From Hymenobacter telluris (GTDB taxonomy: Bacteria > Bacteroidota > Bacteroidia > Cytophagales > Hymenobacteraceae), in assembly GCF_017313265.1 (NCBI RefSeq), contig NZ_JAFLQZ010000002.1, forward strand, positions 248,001 through 312,000: a stretch of 64,000 nucleotides of DNA, in the 5' to 3' direction. The notes beneath the pieces are model-generated. The model saw nothing but the letters and a program-made list of their open reading frames with translations, had not been told where the DNA came from and did not search any database. The translations under genes and the position numbers were made by a program. Numbering within the stretch: position 1 is the stretch's first letter; every line of letters begins with the position of its first letter. Below are positions 44,527 to 54,071 of the stretch, one piece after another.

Positions 44527-45822
44527 TCATTGCGCGTCGTCGCTGACGGTGGGAGATTGGGCTGCGTTATTTTCTTCTTCCTCCTCGTTGAATTCCTGTT
44601 TGATGACGCGGAAAAGGTCGTCTACGTGTTCCTCTTCCAGCTCTGTGCGACGCACAATGTCCTCTTTGCTAACTGCCAATACAGCCCGACCGGTGTCTAA
44701 ACCGATTTTCTTGAGTTCGGCAATTATCCAAGATTCTATCTCATCCGAGAATTCATCGAGTGCAATGTCCTCGTCGTAGTCGCCGGCATCCCGGAATACG
44801 TCGATTTCCATGCCTACAAGGCGACTTGCCAATTTGATATTAGCACCACCCCGACCGATAGCCAACGAAACCTGGTCTGGCTTCAAGAACACCGAAACCC
44901 GACCAGTTTGTTCGTTTATTTTCATCGAAGTCAACTTCGCTGGCGACAAAGCCCGAGCAATGTAAAGCTCCAGGTTGTCGGTGTAGTTGATGACGTCGAT
45001 ATTTTCGTTTTCCAATTCGCGCACAACAGCGTGAATACGGGAGCCTTTCATGCCTACGCAAGCGCCTACCGGGTCAATCCGGTCGTCGTAGCTTTCTACG
45101 GCTACTTTAGCTCGTTCGCCGGGTTCGCGCACAATATTCTTGATGGTAATAAGACCATCATAGATTTCGGGCACTTCCTGTTCGAACAGACGCTCCAAGA
45201 AAGCAGGGGCAGCGCGTGAGAGGATGATTTTAGGCGTGCCATTGATGATTTCGACGCGGTGCACGACAGCGCGTACGGAGTCGCCTTTGCGGTACCGGTC
45301 TTTCGGAATCTGCTCGGCTTTGGGAAGGACCAACTCGTTTTCCTCCTTATCAAGGATGAGGGCCTCACGGCTCCAAACCTGATATACCTCGCCGCTAATG
45401 ATTTCGCCTACTTGGTCTTTGTAAGCTTGATAGAGATTGTCGCGCTCCAAGTCTTTCACACGCTGAATCAGCGTTTGACGGGCCATCAGCACGGCGCGGC
45501 GGCCGAAGTCTTCCAGTTTGATTTCTTCGGTTACTTGCTCACCTACTTCAAAGTCAGGCTCGATTTTCTGCGCTTCCGCCAGCGGAATTTTGTCGTTGTC
45601 CCAGATATCTTCCGAGTTATCATCTACAATTTCGCGGTTACGGTAGATTTCCAAGTCGCCTTTGTCCACGTTCAGAATGACGTCGAAGTTGGCGTCATCC
45701 GTGTACTTCTTGCGAATCATGGTGCGGAACACGTCCTCCAAGATGCTCATCATCGTAGGGCGGTCGATGTTTTTGCTCCGGGCAAACTCGGCAAACGATT
45801 CAATCAGAACGTGGCTGTTCAT
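44527..45822 (-). CDS. nusA: Transcription termination/antitermination factor NusA
   Basis: NusA binds RNA polymerase and controls pausing, termination and antitermination. The 431 residues hold the NTD (about 1-125), an S1 domain (about 130-200; GEIISGEVYQVWSREALILD), KH1 and KH2 (about 220-345; VGACVGMKGSRIHAVVREL and RGGANIKLASRLVG). The end is an acidic tail (EEEEENN) in place of the acidic repeats of E. coli. ATG at 45822. It lies between rimP and infB, the classic order. Confidence 0.97.
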   Translation of the reverse strand: MNSHVLIESFAEFARSKNIDRPTMMSILEDVFRTMIRKKYTDDANFDVILNVDKGDLEIYRNREIVDDNSEDIWDNDKIPLAEAQKIEPDFEVGEQVTEEIKLEDFGRRAVLMARQTLIQRVKDLERDNLYQAYKDQVGEIISGEVYQVWSREALILDKEENELVLPKAEQIPKDRYRKGDSVRAVVHRVEIINGTPKIILSRAAPAFLERLFEQEVPEIYDGLITIKNIVREPGERAKVAVESYDDRIDPVGACVGMKGSRIHAVVRELENENIDVINYTDNLELYIARALSPAKLTSMKINEQTGRVSVFLKPDQVSLAIGRGGANIKLASRLVGMEIDVFRDAGDYDEDIALDEFSDEIESWIIAELKKIGLDTGRAVLAVSKEDIVRRTELEEEHVDDLFRVIKQEFNEEEEENNAAQSPTVSDDAQ

Positions 45823-45827
45823 CTGAT

Positions 45828-45920
45828 TTAATTGTTGAATTGTTGAGTTGCTGCTTGTTGGGTGGGGCTGGCTGCTTGCTACTGCTGATATGCACCAGCA
45901 GAGTAGTAGTCAACAATTAA
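45828..45920. repeat. Intra-operon AT-rich inverted repeat
   Basis: TTAATTGTTGA (45828-45838) pairs with TCAACAATTAA (45910-45920), with further related words inside (TTGCTG, CAGCAA). It fills most of the space between rimP and nusA and resembles the elements at 33195-33310 and 57640-57835. Confidence 0.6.
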
Positions 45921-45939
45921 CAATCAGCAATTTACTATT

Positions 45940-46410
45940 TTACTTGAAGGAAATAACTACTCGGGCTTCCTGGATATCGACAAAGGGTATCAGTACAGCG
46001 GGTAGCGTTTTCTGCTTGTTTTTCTCTTTTATCACTTCGGCCAGTTGAATGCCCTCGGGGGAGGTAGCTTCCAGTGCACCAGTTTTTTCGGTGCCATCGG
46101 CCAGCTTCAGGCTGAGCGTGCGGCCTACGTGCCGGGTGTATTGGCGCGGGTCGGAGAGGGGCTGGTCGGCACCGGGAGAGGTGACTTCCAGCGAATAGGT
46201 GGCATCTTCGCCGTAGGCCTCATCAATGCGACGGGCCAACCGGCGGCTTACCTGCGCGCACTCCTCAATGCCCAAGCCCTGCTCGCCGTCGAGGGTGACG
46301 GTGATTTTGGGCCGAACAGCATCAGACACGCTTAGATCGACTACGAATAGCTCGAAGCCGGCGAGGCTGTCCTGAAGCATCTCTGCAATGCGCTTTTGAT
46401 CGAAATTCAT
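45940..46410 (-). CDS. rimP: Ribosome maturation factor RimP
   Basis: RimP helps assemble the 30S subunit. The 156-residue protein has the N-terminal domain (GFELFVVDLSVSDA, then ITVTLDGEQGLGIEECAQVSRRLARRID in parts), the central YSLEVTSPGADQPL signature, and the C-terminal SH3-like domain. ATG at 46410; the longer frame to 46482 covers the leader hairpin and promoter. It is first in the rimP-nusA-infB operon. Confidence 0.95.
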   Translation of the reverse strand: MNFDQKRIAEMLQDSLAGFELFVVDLSVSDAVRPKITVTLDGEQGLGIEECAQVSRRLARRIDEAYGEDATYSLEVTSPGADQPLSDPRQYTRHVGRTLSLKLADGTEKTGALEATSPEGIQLAEVIKEKNKQKTLPAVLIPFVDIQEARVVISFK

Positions 46411-46436
46411 TGAAACTTGAACCGGATGATAAAAGA

Positions 46437-46460
46437 AAGAGGGGACCTGCGTCCCCTCTT
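46437..46460 (-). terminator. Terminator-like hairpin in the rimP leader (possible attenuator)
   Basis: A perfect 10-bp stem (AAGAGGGGAC / GTCCCCTCTT) with a four-base loop is followed on the minus strand by TCTTTT. It lies 26 bases before the rimP ATG and downstream of a canonical promoter, so the operon's own transcript must pass it. It may also end the upstream 46555-50451 gene. Confidence 0.75.
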
Positions 46461-46479
46461 CACAATTCAGAATACTGCG

Positions 46480-46510
46480 CAAATATACGCTAATTAACTG
46501 CTGAAAGCAA
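46480..46510 (-). promoter_or_regulatory. Canonical promoter of the rimP-nusA-infB operon
   Basis: On the minus strand TTG (46510-46508) is followed by exactly 20 bases and then TATATTTG (46487-46480), a full match to the Bacteroidota TTG-N19/20-TAnnTTTG promoter. The start should be near 46473, giving a leader of about 60 nt. Confidence 0.75.
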
Positions 46511-46554
46511 GCGGACCCCGGAACGAGGCATAGCGCTTAGGCGTGAAAGAGCGG

Positions 46555-49500
46555 CTACCGACTTATTTCCAGCCAGCCTTTGACGGAAGTGCCATCTGCT
46601 TGGCGCAGCAGATAATAGTAGACGCCGTTGGGTAGTTTGCCACCATTCCAGTCGTTTTGATAGTTGGCGGCTTCAAAGACCTTATTTCCCCAACGCGAAA
46701 ACACTTGTAATTGTGCCGGGCAGCCGTTGGTTGCTCTGAAATATTCGTTTTTGGGGTCACCGTTCGGGGTGATGATGTTGGGGATTTCGTAGGCCTTGGT
46801 GACTTCTACTACTGGTAAGTCAAGCTCAACAGCACACAGCCCATTGTTGAAGGGCCGCGTGAGGCGTGGAGTATAGCGGCCTGGCTGGGTGTACACGTGC
46901 GTAACGTTGTTGCCGCTACCTTGCGTACCGTCGCCGAAGTCCCAACGGACACCGGAGAAGTTATTGAGCGGGTCGGAGAAGCGTACCGTGAGCGGAGCCT
47001 GACGGGTTTCGGCGCATAGCTCGGGTTCCCAGCGGGCCGCGTAGGTCGGTGCTGGCGCTACGCTTACCCGGCGCGTGGCTGCGCTGGTGCACACTCCCGT
47101 TGTAATGGCGTAAGTGAGTGTAACTGAGCCAGTGAAGCCAGCAGGTGGTGTGAAAACACCCGTGCTACTCACGTTTGGACCGGTCCAGGTGCCGCCGGCT
47201 GGAGTGGCACGCAGGCGGAAGGCTTGGGTGGTGCCGGGGCAAAGTATCGTATCGGGCGGTAAACTGATTACAGCAGGACTGGAAATCGTGACGGGGATGG
47301 TGCCTGAAATATCACAAGGGCCAAAGCCAGTTGTATAGCTAAGCGAAAAAGTGCCGGTTCCGGCTAACGAAGGCGTAAATGTAAAGCCTGTGCTTGAGGG
47401 CCCCCGTACTCCTGGCCCACTCCACAGGGCGCTACCAGGGAGAGAAATGGGCGTAGTAGTAGTGATGCAGTAGCCCGGGAGAGTGGGGGGCGTGAACGTG
47501 CTATACTGCTGCACTGTAGCTATAAGAGTAGCCGTGCTAGTGCAGCCGCTAGTGCCCGTAATAGTGTAAGTGAGTGATTGTGTCCCAACCAGTGCTGCTG
47601 TAGGCGTAAATACGAAGCCGGTGCCTATTGACCCCGATACGCCCGGCCCGCTCCATACTCCTCCCACCGGTGACCCAGTTAGCGGTGTGGGTATACCGTT
47701 GGAGCAAACCGTGAAAGCAGGACCAGTTGTGGCTCGGACAATCGTTACTGTTTGGGTAGTTTGCAAAATACAGCCAGCGGAATTGACAGTATAGGTAAGA
47801 ATATGTGTACCTGGTCCGGCTAAGTTGGGGTTGAACAAACTGCCTGTTACTCCTGGTCCTGAGAATGTACCGCCCGCCGGAGTGGCAGCCAACGAAATGC
47901 TGGGCAGTGCGCTTTGGCTGATACAGAACGAAGTTTGGGTTGGCGCTGTAAAAGCAGCTGACGGCGAAGGAACCACCGTCAACTGTAGCGTGGAAACTCC
48001 ACCGCATGGCCCTACGCCGGTAACTGTGTAAGTGAGTGTCTGGATGCCCAGCAAAGCTGGCGTGGGTGTAAATACAAAGCCCGTGGCTACGGAACCTGAC
48101 ACGCCTGGCCCGGTCCAGGTGCCCCCCGCCGGGGAGCCGAGGAGCGGTTGTGGGGCTGAGGCTACGCACACGTTACGGTTGGTGCCCGCAATTACCGTTA
48201 CCGTCTCAAAGTCGATTTTGAAGGCGGCATTGTTGCAGTTAGAGAAGCCCGAAGTAGTTGAATAGGTGCCCGCACCGGGTGGTATGGGAAAACCGCTGGT
48301 CCGGCCGCAGGCACACACCGCCTGGTACACTACGCCGCGCGGGTCGAAGCGCGAAGTGCCACCGTCTACATGGTCGCCGCCGCCGTTTTGGCCGAAATAG
48401 GTGGCATAGTCGAGGCGGGTAGCATCTGGGGCAAGCTGGAGCAGGTAGAAATCGTTGCCATCAGTGGTGCTTTGTACGGCATTGGTTGTGATGGGTAGAG
48501 TCTGCGTGTTGCCGTTACCAGGAGTGCCTTGGTTGGTACTGCCGCCCCAGCCGCTCACGTAAATGCGGTTGCACTGGTCAACCAGAAACGCCGTAGGCGA
48601 AATATCAATAGTGGAACGGCCGCTGCCAAACACGGTGGAAAAGCTGGTTATGCTCAGGTCGGCGTCGAGCTTATGAATGAATTGCTTGCTTCCAGGGTTC
48701 TGGTAACGCCCCGCCGTAACCGGGTAGCTACCCAAAGACTGGCCCAGCAGGTACACCGCACCGCTGGCATCAAGCTGCACAAAATACGCTTGGTCGTAAG
48801 CAGTAGTACCCAAATAGGTTGATTTCTCCAGTAAAGTACCCAACTGGCTAATGCGCGCCACGAAGCCATCAATACCGCCCCGCGCCGTGGGGTTCAGGGT
48901 GCCGGCAGTGGTGGGGAAGTTGGTGCTGCTAGTGCCGCCGCTGACGTACACGTTGCCGGTAGCGCCAAGTTGGAGCGAGTACGCTGCATCGGTGCCAGAC
49001 CCACCCAAGAAGCTGCTCCAGAGCAAGGTGCTGGCCGTAGCATTTAGCTTGCACACCACGGCATCTAGCCCGCCACCCTGAAACGTGCGGCCTAAGCCAT
49101 TGCTGACAGGGAAGTCTGTGGAAGCACTATTAGAGGCTATGTAGATATTGTCGTTGGCATCCAGCTGAATGTCGCCCCGGAACGTGTCGCCGTAATTCTG
49201 AACCAGGGAAGGAATGCCAGTGGTGGCTAACAAGCCGTCGTTGGCAGAGCCCCCAACAAAGGTGGAGCCGCCCAAGGTGCTGCCGTTGTTGCTGAGGCGG
49301 GTCACCACCAAATCGGAACCATTTGGCAAGGTGGCGTTGAATACACTGGTAGGAGTGCCGCCGTTGTAGGTACGGTCGTAGGCGCCGGTGGTGGTTGGGT
49401 AGTCAAGGGAAGATGTGGTGCCGAGCATGAACAAGTCGCCTTGACTACCAACTACCAAGCTGTGCGGAAAATCAGCCTGTGAACCGCCCAGGTAGGTGGC

Positions 49501-50451
49501 CCACACCCGTGCCGCCGGACCGGTGGTAGCGGTGTTGTACTTGATGATGCCAATGTCAATGACGTTGTTGAACGACGTCTGGTAAGCGCCCACTGTAGTT
49601 GGGTAACCCGGCCCGAACACAATACCGCCCGAGTACATATTGCCCTGCGCATCATAAGTAGCCGTGAAACCCCAATTGTCGTTGGTGGCGCCGGTGTAGG
49701 TGGAAAATACCACGGTTGGGTCGATGGTGAGAGGCTGCTGCCGGTCGTAGGTCCCGAGTTGGAAGCGGATAGTCTGCCCGTCTAGCACGTAGGCGCAGGA
49801 CACCTCGCGGCGGTGACCGGTGGCATCGGTTTGCCAGGCTTTGGGCGCTAGCTCCCGAATTATGCCCACTGAAGTACTGATTTCCAAGCTACCGTCAGAA
49901 GTGAGGCGAAGCGCGTCGGCGCCATCGTAGCGGAGTTGGATGGCGGCGGGTTGGGCGTTGGCGGCCAGTTCGAAGTCGTATTCCAGCTGCTGGTTCTGGT
50001 TTTCGTAGAAGTGCGCCCCAATGCCGGGCCAGATGCCGGCATAGCGCAACTCCCGAAACCCGGGCACGTTCCGGGCCCAGTGCTTGGGGTCGTTGCCGCG
50101 CAGATAGTGCCGGACTTCAGCGGTTTGGGTTTCAGGCTTTAGTGCTGGCTGCGGCGCACCGCCTTCAAACGTAACGCGCAACGCGTGGGCCTTGAGGGCA
50201 GTAGTGGCAGCGGGTTGTGGCTGGCCGGCATGCGCATGGGGTACATCGGCCAGCAACGAATACGTGAGGCCGCCGGGCTCCAGAAACAGCCGCCCACTCG
50301 GAATATCAGCTGAGTAGCGCACCGGCTCCGGCCACTGCCCCCGGTTCTCGATGAACTCCAGGCTGGGCGCCGCGGCTACTGGCACCTGGGCGTGAGTTGA
50401 TTCAATAAAAAAGCCACCAACAGCAGCTAGCAACAGTAGTTTTCTCCACAT
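46555..50451 (-). CDS. Giant SBBP beta-propeller protein with PKD and T9SS type B C-terminal domain (copy 1)
   Basis: The 1298-residue protein has a signal peptide cut before Gln (THA then QVPV), then a DUF7948-like domain (LEFIENRGQWPEPVRYS), a propeller region of SBBP repeats (WATYLGGSQADFPHSLVV, LLWSSFLGGSGTDAAYSLQL), a Cys-containing stalk with about four immunoglobulin-like repeats (each with PAGGTWTGPGVSG-type turns), a PKD domain (VRWDFGDGTQGSG), and the gliding-motility-associated type B signal at the end (NIITPNGDPKNEYF, FSRWGNKVF, NGVYYYLL). It should be exported by Sec and T9SS and placed on the surface, with roles in adhesion or gliding. It has two homologues directly upstream. 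Confidence 0.92.
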   Translation of the reverse strand: MWRKLLLLAAVGGFFIESTHAQVPVAAAPSLEFIENRGQWPEPVRYSADIPSGRLFLEPGGLTYSLLADVPHAHAGQPQPAATTALKAHALRVTFEGGAPQPALKPETQTAEVRHYLRGNDPKHWARNVPGFRELRYAGIWPGIGAHFYENQNQQLEYDFELAANAQPAAIQLRYDGADALRLTSDGSLEISTSVGIIRELAPKAWQTDATGHRREVSCAYVLDGQTIRFQLGTYDRQQPLTIDPTVVFSTYTGATNDNWGFTATYDAQGNMYSGGIVFGPGYPTTVGAYQTSFNNVIDIGIIKYNTATTGPAARVWATYLGGSQADFPHSLVVGSQGDLFMLGTTSSLDYPTTTGAYDRTYNGGTPTSVFNATLPNGSDLVVTRLSNNGSTLGGSTFVGGSANDGLLATTGIPSLVQNYGDTFRGDIQLDANDNIYIASNSASTDFPVSNGLGRTFQGGGLDAVVCKLNATASTLLWSSFLGGSGTDAAYSLQLGATGNVYVSGGTSSTNFPTTAGTLNPTARGGIDGFVARISQLGTLLEKSTYLGTTAYDQAYFVQLDASGAVYLLGQSLGSYPVTAGRYQNPGSKQFIHKLDADLSITSFSTVFGSGRSTIDISPTAFLVDQCNRIYVSGWGGSTNQGTPGNGNTQTLPITTNAVQSTTDGNDFYLLQLAPDATRLDYATYFGQNGGGDHVDGGTSRFDPRGVVYQAVCACGRTSGFPIPPGAGTYSTTSGFSNCNNAAFKIDFETVTVIAGTNRNVCVASAPQPLLGSPAGGTWTGPGVSGSVATGFVFTPTPALLGIQTLTYTVTGVGPCGGVSTLQLTVVPSPSAAFTAPTQTSFCISQSALPSISLAATPAGGTFSGPGVTGSLFNPNLAGPGTHILTYTVNSAGCILQTTQTVTIVRATTGPAFTVCSNGIPTPLTGSPVGGVWSGPGVSGSIGTGFVFTPTAALVGTQSLTYTITGTSGCTSTATLIATVQQYSTFTPPTLPGYCITTTTPISLPGSALWSGPGVRGPSSTGFTFTPSLAGTGTFSLSYTTGFGPCDISGTIPVTISSPAVISLPPDTILCPGTTQAFRLRATPAGGTWTGPNVSSTGVFTPPAGFTGSVTLTYAITTGVCTSAATRRVSVAPAPTYAARWEPELCAETRQAPLTVRFSDPLNNFSGVRWDFGDGTQGSGNNVTHVYTQPGRYTPRLTRPFNNGLCAVELDLPVVEVTKAYEIPNIITPNGDPKNEYFRATNGCPAQLQVFSRWGNKVFEAANYQNDWNGGKLPNGVYYYLLRQADGTSVKGWLEISR

Positions 50452-50549
50452 AGAATGGTGCGGTAGTGAACAGGATAGAAAAAGCTGAAATACTGAAGCG
50501 TGTTATGCGAAGTGGAAAACCGGAGTGCAAATTTAGCATGGCAGGCACC

Positions 50550-53500
50550 TCACCTCTTCACTTCCAGCCAGCCCTTGGCGCGCCGGTTGTCTGCTCCGCG
50601 TAACTCGTAGTAATATACTCCATCGGCTAAACCAGCGGCGTTCCAATCGTTGTGGTAAGCAGCAGTGGAATACAGCAAAGAACCCCAGCGGGAAAAGATG
50701 CGCAAGGCAGGTGGCTCACAGCTCCAGCGCTGAACAAAAGTGTCGTTTTTCGAGTCGCCGTTGGGCGTGATGATGTTGGGCAAATCCTGCGCTTCTCCCA
50801 CGGTGAAGGGCCTGAACGACAACTGGGTGGTGCAAGCGGGCCCGTAGCGTACCGACAGAACGGGGGCGTAGGTGCCGGGCTGGCTGTAGGTGTGGGTGAT
50901 ACCAGTCTGAAATTGAGTAAGCACCTCGGTGGTGCCGTCGCCAAACGACCAGGTGTAAATTCCCACTCCGTTGGCCGTCTGCGGAAATTCAACACGAAAC
51001 GGCGCCAGCCCAGCCCAGTCGGGCCGGAAGGTACAGGCAGGGGCCCCCAATTCAGTGGCGGTGGCCGTTACGTCGGGTACCAGCGTAACCGTCCGCCGAG
51101 CAGTGGCCGTGCAGCCCAAGGAATTCCTGACGGTGTACGTGAGGTAGTTGTTGCTGGGGCCCGCCACCAAGCGCAGCACCGCAGCCGCATCAAACACCCC
51201 GTCGGCCGATACGCCCCGGCCGCTCCAGGTGCCACCGGCCGGAGAGGCACCCGCCAGGCGAAAAGGAGCAGCCGGCATGCCACACAGCACCGTGTCGGGG
51301 CCAGCTGCTACGGTAGGGATTGGCAGCACCGTAACGGCCCGGGTGGCGCTGCCGCATTGCGTGCTTGTATTGAGGGTGTACGTAAGCGTATGCGTGCCAG
51401 GCCCGGCCAGCGTCGGCCGAAACACCCCGCCTTCAACCCCCGGCCCCGAAAAAATACCCCCTGCCGGCGTGCCTACCAACGATACGGCAAACTCATTGTT
51501 GACGCATACCGGCGTGGCCGGCAACGTAGTGAACGTGACGGTGCTGGGCGTACGAACGGTAACGGCCAAGGTTTGGGTGGGCGAAGAACAGGCAACAGCC
51601 CCTGCCGGCAGCGTATAACGCAGGGTGTAGGTGCCGAGCAGCGCGGGCGTGGGAGTGAAATAATATTGTCCGTCAGGGCCAAGTGCCACGCTGGTCCCAC
51701 TCCAAGTGCCCCCCGCCGGCGTGCCGCCCAGTAGCAGAGGTACTGCGTTCTGACAGAGGATAGCCGGTGGTAAAGCTCCATCCACGAGGGCTGGAAAACG
51801 TATTTTCAGAGAAGCATCGTTGCAGTTGCGGACGGCATTGTTGGTGAGCGAGTAATAGTTGGCCCCTGGTGGTACCTGAAACTGTAGGCCCGTGCGCACT
51901 TCGCAGTTGCCGCACACCGCCTGATACAGCGTGCCTTCGCTGTCAAAGCGGCTCTGGCCGTGCACATGGTCGCCGCCAAAAGTGCCGCGCGCCTCCAGCG
52001 CCACCGCATCGGCACTGAGTTGAAATGTACACACCGACCGGGAGCCGATGCCCGCAATACGCAGCCGGCCGCAGGCATCAAGCCCGAAAGCAGTGGGCTG
52101 CAAGTACGACGTCGCAATGCCGCTGGCATCGCCAAACTGCGTGATAAACAAGCTGCGGCTAAGGTCGGGGTCGAGCTTTTGCAGGTACACGTTGCCTCCC
52201 TCGGTGAAGTGCCCAGGCGAGAGGGGCATGCGGCCGGCGGTATTGCCTAGCACGTACACCTGCCCAGTGGCATCGAGCTGTAGCAAACTGGCATTATCGT
52301 AGGTGGCAGTGCCGAGCACACACGCCCGTTCCAGGCTGCGCCCGTCGGCGCTTAAGCGCACCACAAACCCATCGTTGAAGCCGGTGGCCAGCGGCCGGTA
52401 CGCTCCGGCCGTAACCGGAAAATCGGAGCTAAAAGTGGAGCCTACCACGTAGATGCGGCCAGCCGCATCGAACTGCAAGGCATAAGCCGCATCTGACCCG
52501 CTGCCGCCCAAGTAAGTACTCCACACCAATTGGCGCAGGTCGGCGCTCAGCTTGCAAACCACGGCATCGGAAGCACCGCCCCGAAAAGTGGTGCTGTACC
52601 CAGCTACGGCCGGGAAATTGCCAGGCCCGGTCACCGAAGCCAGCACAATACCGCCGTCGGCAGCCAGGGCCACGTCGCCCAGAAACCGAAACGGCCCGTT
52701 GGTTACCGGTGGGCTGCCGGCCAGGGTACTTGCCACCACGAAGCCGTCGGTAGCATTGCTTCCCAGAAATGTAGCTTGCAGTGCCCCGCCCGTGGCGCTA
52801 AGCCGGGCCACAAACAAGTCGGCCCCGCGGCTATAGTGCACTTCATCGGGCGAAATACTGGGTCCACCTGCAAAGCTGCGGCTGTAGGCCTGCGCCGAAA
52901 CCGGGAAGTTCGAGGAGCTAGTCGTGCCCAAAATCACCAGGTCTCCACTAGCTGATACCGTTAGCCGGTGTGGGGCCTCGGTGCCCGAGCCGCCCAGGTA
53001 AGTAGCATACAGGCGGGCGCCCGCGCCCTGCACCTGGGTGTTGTACTTGATGATGGCAATGTCGGCAGCTTCCGCGTAGCTCCGGTCGTAGGCACCGGGG
53101 GAGGCCGGGTAGCCAGCGCCAAACACAACGCCCGCCGAATATAGGTTGCCCTGGGCATCGTGCGTGGCCGTGAAACCCCAGTTATCGGCGGTGGAGCCCG
53201 TGAATGTGGCAAATACCACGGTGGGGTCGATGGTGAGAGGGCGCGTGGTATCGAAGGCGCCTAGCCGGAAACGCACCGTGTTGCCGCGCAGCTCGAACGC
53301 GCACGGCACCGCCACGCGTTGCCCGTTGATGTCCTGCCACGCCTTGGGAGCCTGCTCGGTTACCGTGCCCACCGACGTGCGCACCAGCAAGTTGCCTTCT
53401 GCGCTCAACGCTAGCTGGTAGGGGCCGGTGTAGCGGAGCTGGATGGCGGTGGGCTGGGCACCGGGGGCCAGTACAAAGTCGTATTCCAGCTGCCCGCCTG

Positions 53501-53951
53501 AGTTTTCATACACGTAGGCGTCGGTGCCGGGGTAGATATTGGGGTAATGCAGGCGCCGAAAGCTGCGCACGTTGTTGGCCCACTGTGTCGTGTTCTGCCC
53601 CAGAAAATAGTTGCGCACTTCAGTGGTAGGCTCCAAGCCCTCCGGGGAAACTGGCTGGCCACCCGCAAAAGTGACTGAATACGCGTGGCAGCGGAGCCTA
53701 CCCGGCCTGCTCGTGTGCTGCCCTCCCGAATCGGTGGGGAGTGTATGGGGGTTGTATAGGGCGTAAGTGAAGCCCGTGGGCTCAGCGAATAGCTGCCCTG
53801 CGGCCAAGGCTCCCGCAAAGCGGACCTGCGGCGCCCATTGGCCTTGGTTGGCCACAAACTCCAGGTGCTTGGGTGCCGGAGTGCTTTCGGCGGCTAGTGC
53901 GCTGAACAGCAACAAGTAATTGGTAACCAGTAATAGTAGAAGGTGCCGCAT
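50550..53951 (-). CDS. Giant SBBP beta-propeller protein with T9SS type B C-terminal domain (copy 2)
   Basis: From ATG 53951 the protein has 1133 residues and the same layout as its neighbours: signal peptide, DUF7948 (LEFVANQGQWAPQVRFAGA), SBBP propeller repeats (LVWSTYLGGSGSDAAYALQF), two or three immunoglobulin-like repeats, PKD (YTWSFGDGTTEV) and a T9SS type B end (NIITPNGDSKNDTF, FSRWGSLLYS, DGVYYYELRG, RRAKGWLEVKR). Near residue 200 it shares a nearly identical segment with copy 3 (TEQAPKAWQDINGQRVAVP), showing recent duplication or gene conversion. The longer frame to 54020 adds nothing protein-like. Confidence 0.92.
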   Translation of the reverse strand: MRHLLLLLVTNYLLLFSALAAESTPAPKHLEFVANQGQWAPQVRFAGALAAGQLFAEPTGFTYALYNPHTLPTDSGGQHTSRPGRLRCHAYSVTFAGGQPVSPEGLEPTTEVRNYFLGQNTTQWANNVRSFRRLHYPNIYPGTDAYVYENSGGQLEYDFVLAPGAQPTAIQLRYTGPYQLALSAEGNLLVRTSVGTVTEQAPKAWQDINGQRVAVPCAFELRGNTVRFRLGAFDTTRPLTIDPTVVFATFTGSTADNWGFTATHDAQGNLYSAGVVFGAGYPASPGAYDRSYAEAADIAIIKYNTQVQGAGARLYATYLGGSGTEAPHRLTVSASGDLVILGTTSSSNFPVSAQAYSRSFAGGPSISPDEVHYSRGADLFVARLSATGGALQATFLGSNATDGFVVASTLAGSPPVTNGPFRFLGDVALAADGGIVLASVTGPGNFPAVAGYSTTFRGGASDAVVCKLSADLRQLVWSTYLGGSGSDAAYALQFDAAGRIYVVGSTFSSDFPVTAGAYRPLATGFNDGFVVRLSADGRSLERACVLGTATYDNASLLQLDATGQVYVLGNTAGRMPLSPGHFTEGGNVYLQKLDPDLSRSLFITQFGDASGIATSYLQPTAFGLDACGRLRIAGIGSRSVCTFQLSADAVALEARGTFGGDHVHGQSRFDSEGTLYQAVCGNCEVRTGLQFQVPPGANYYSLTNNAVRNCNDASLKIRFPALVDGALPPAILCQNAVPLLLGGTPAGGTWSGTSVALGPDGQYYFTPTPALLGTYTLRYTLPAGAVACSSPTQTLAVTVRTPSTVTFTTLPATPVCVNNEFAVSLVGTPAGGIFSGPGVEGGVFRPTLAGPGTHTLTYTLNTSTQCGSATRAVTVLPIPTVAAGPDTVLCGMPAAPFRLAGASPAGGTWSGRGVSADGVFDAAAVLRLVAGPSNNYLTYTVRNSLGCTATARRTVTLVPDVTATATELGAPACTFRPDWAGLAPFRVEFPQTANGVGIYTWSFGDGTTEVLTQFQTGITHTYSQPGTYAPVLSVRYGPACTTQLSFRPFTVGEAQDLPNIITPNGDSKNDTFVQRWSCEPPALRIFSRWGSLLYSTAAYHNDWNAAGLADGVYYYELRGADNRRAKGWLEVKR

Positions 53952-54022
53952 GGGTAAATAGTGAATAGTTGATAATAACCGGAGTGCTAACGCACGTTGA
54001 CCCGCGCCGCCCGCAAACACGA

Positions 54023-54059
54023 AAGCGCCCTGCCCTTCACGAAAAAGAGCAGGGCGCTT
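54023..54059 (-). terminator. Terminator after copy 3
   Basis: AAGCGCCCTGC (54023-54033) pairs with GCAGGGCGCTT (54049-54059). It starts 12 bases past the stop of copy 3, and the loop carries T5 on the minus strand. It separates transcription of copies 3 and 2. Confidence 0.75.
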
Positions 54060-54071
54060 GCCGAAGAAGAT

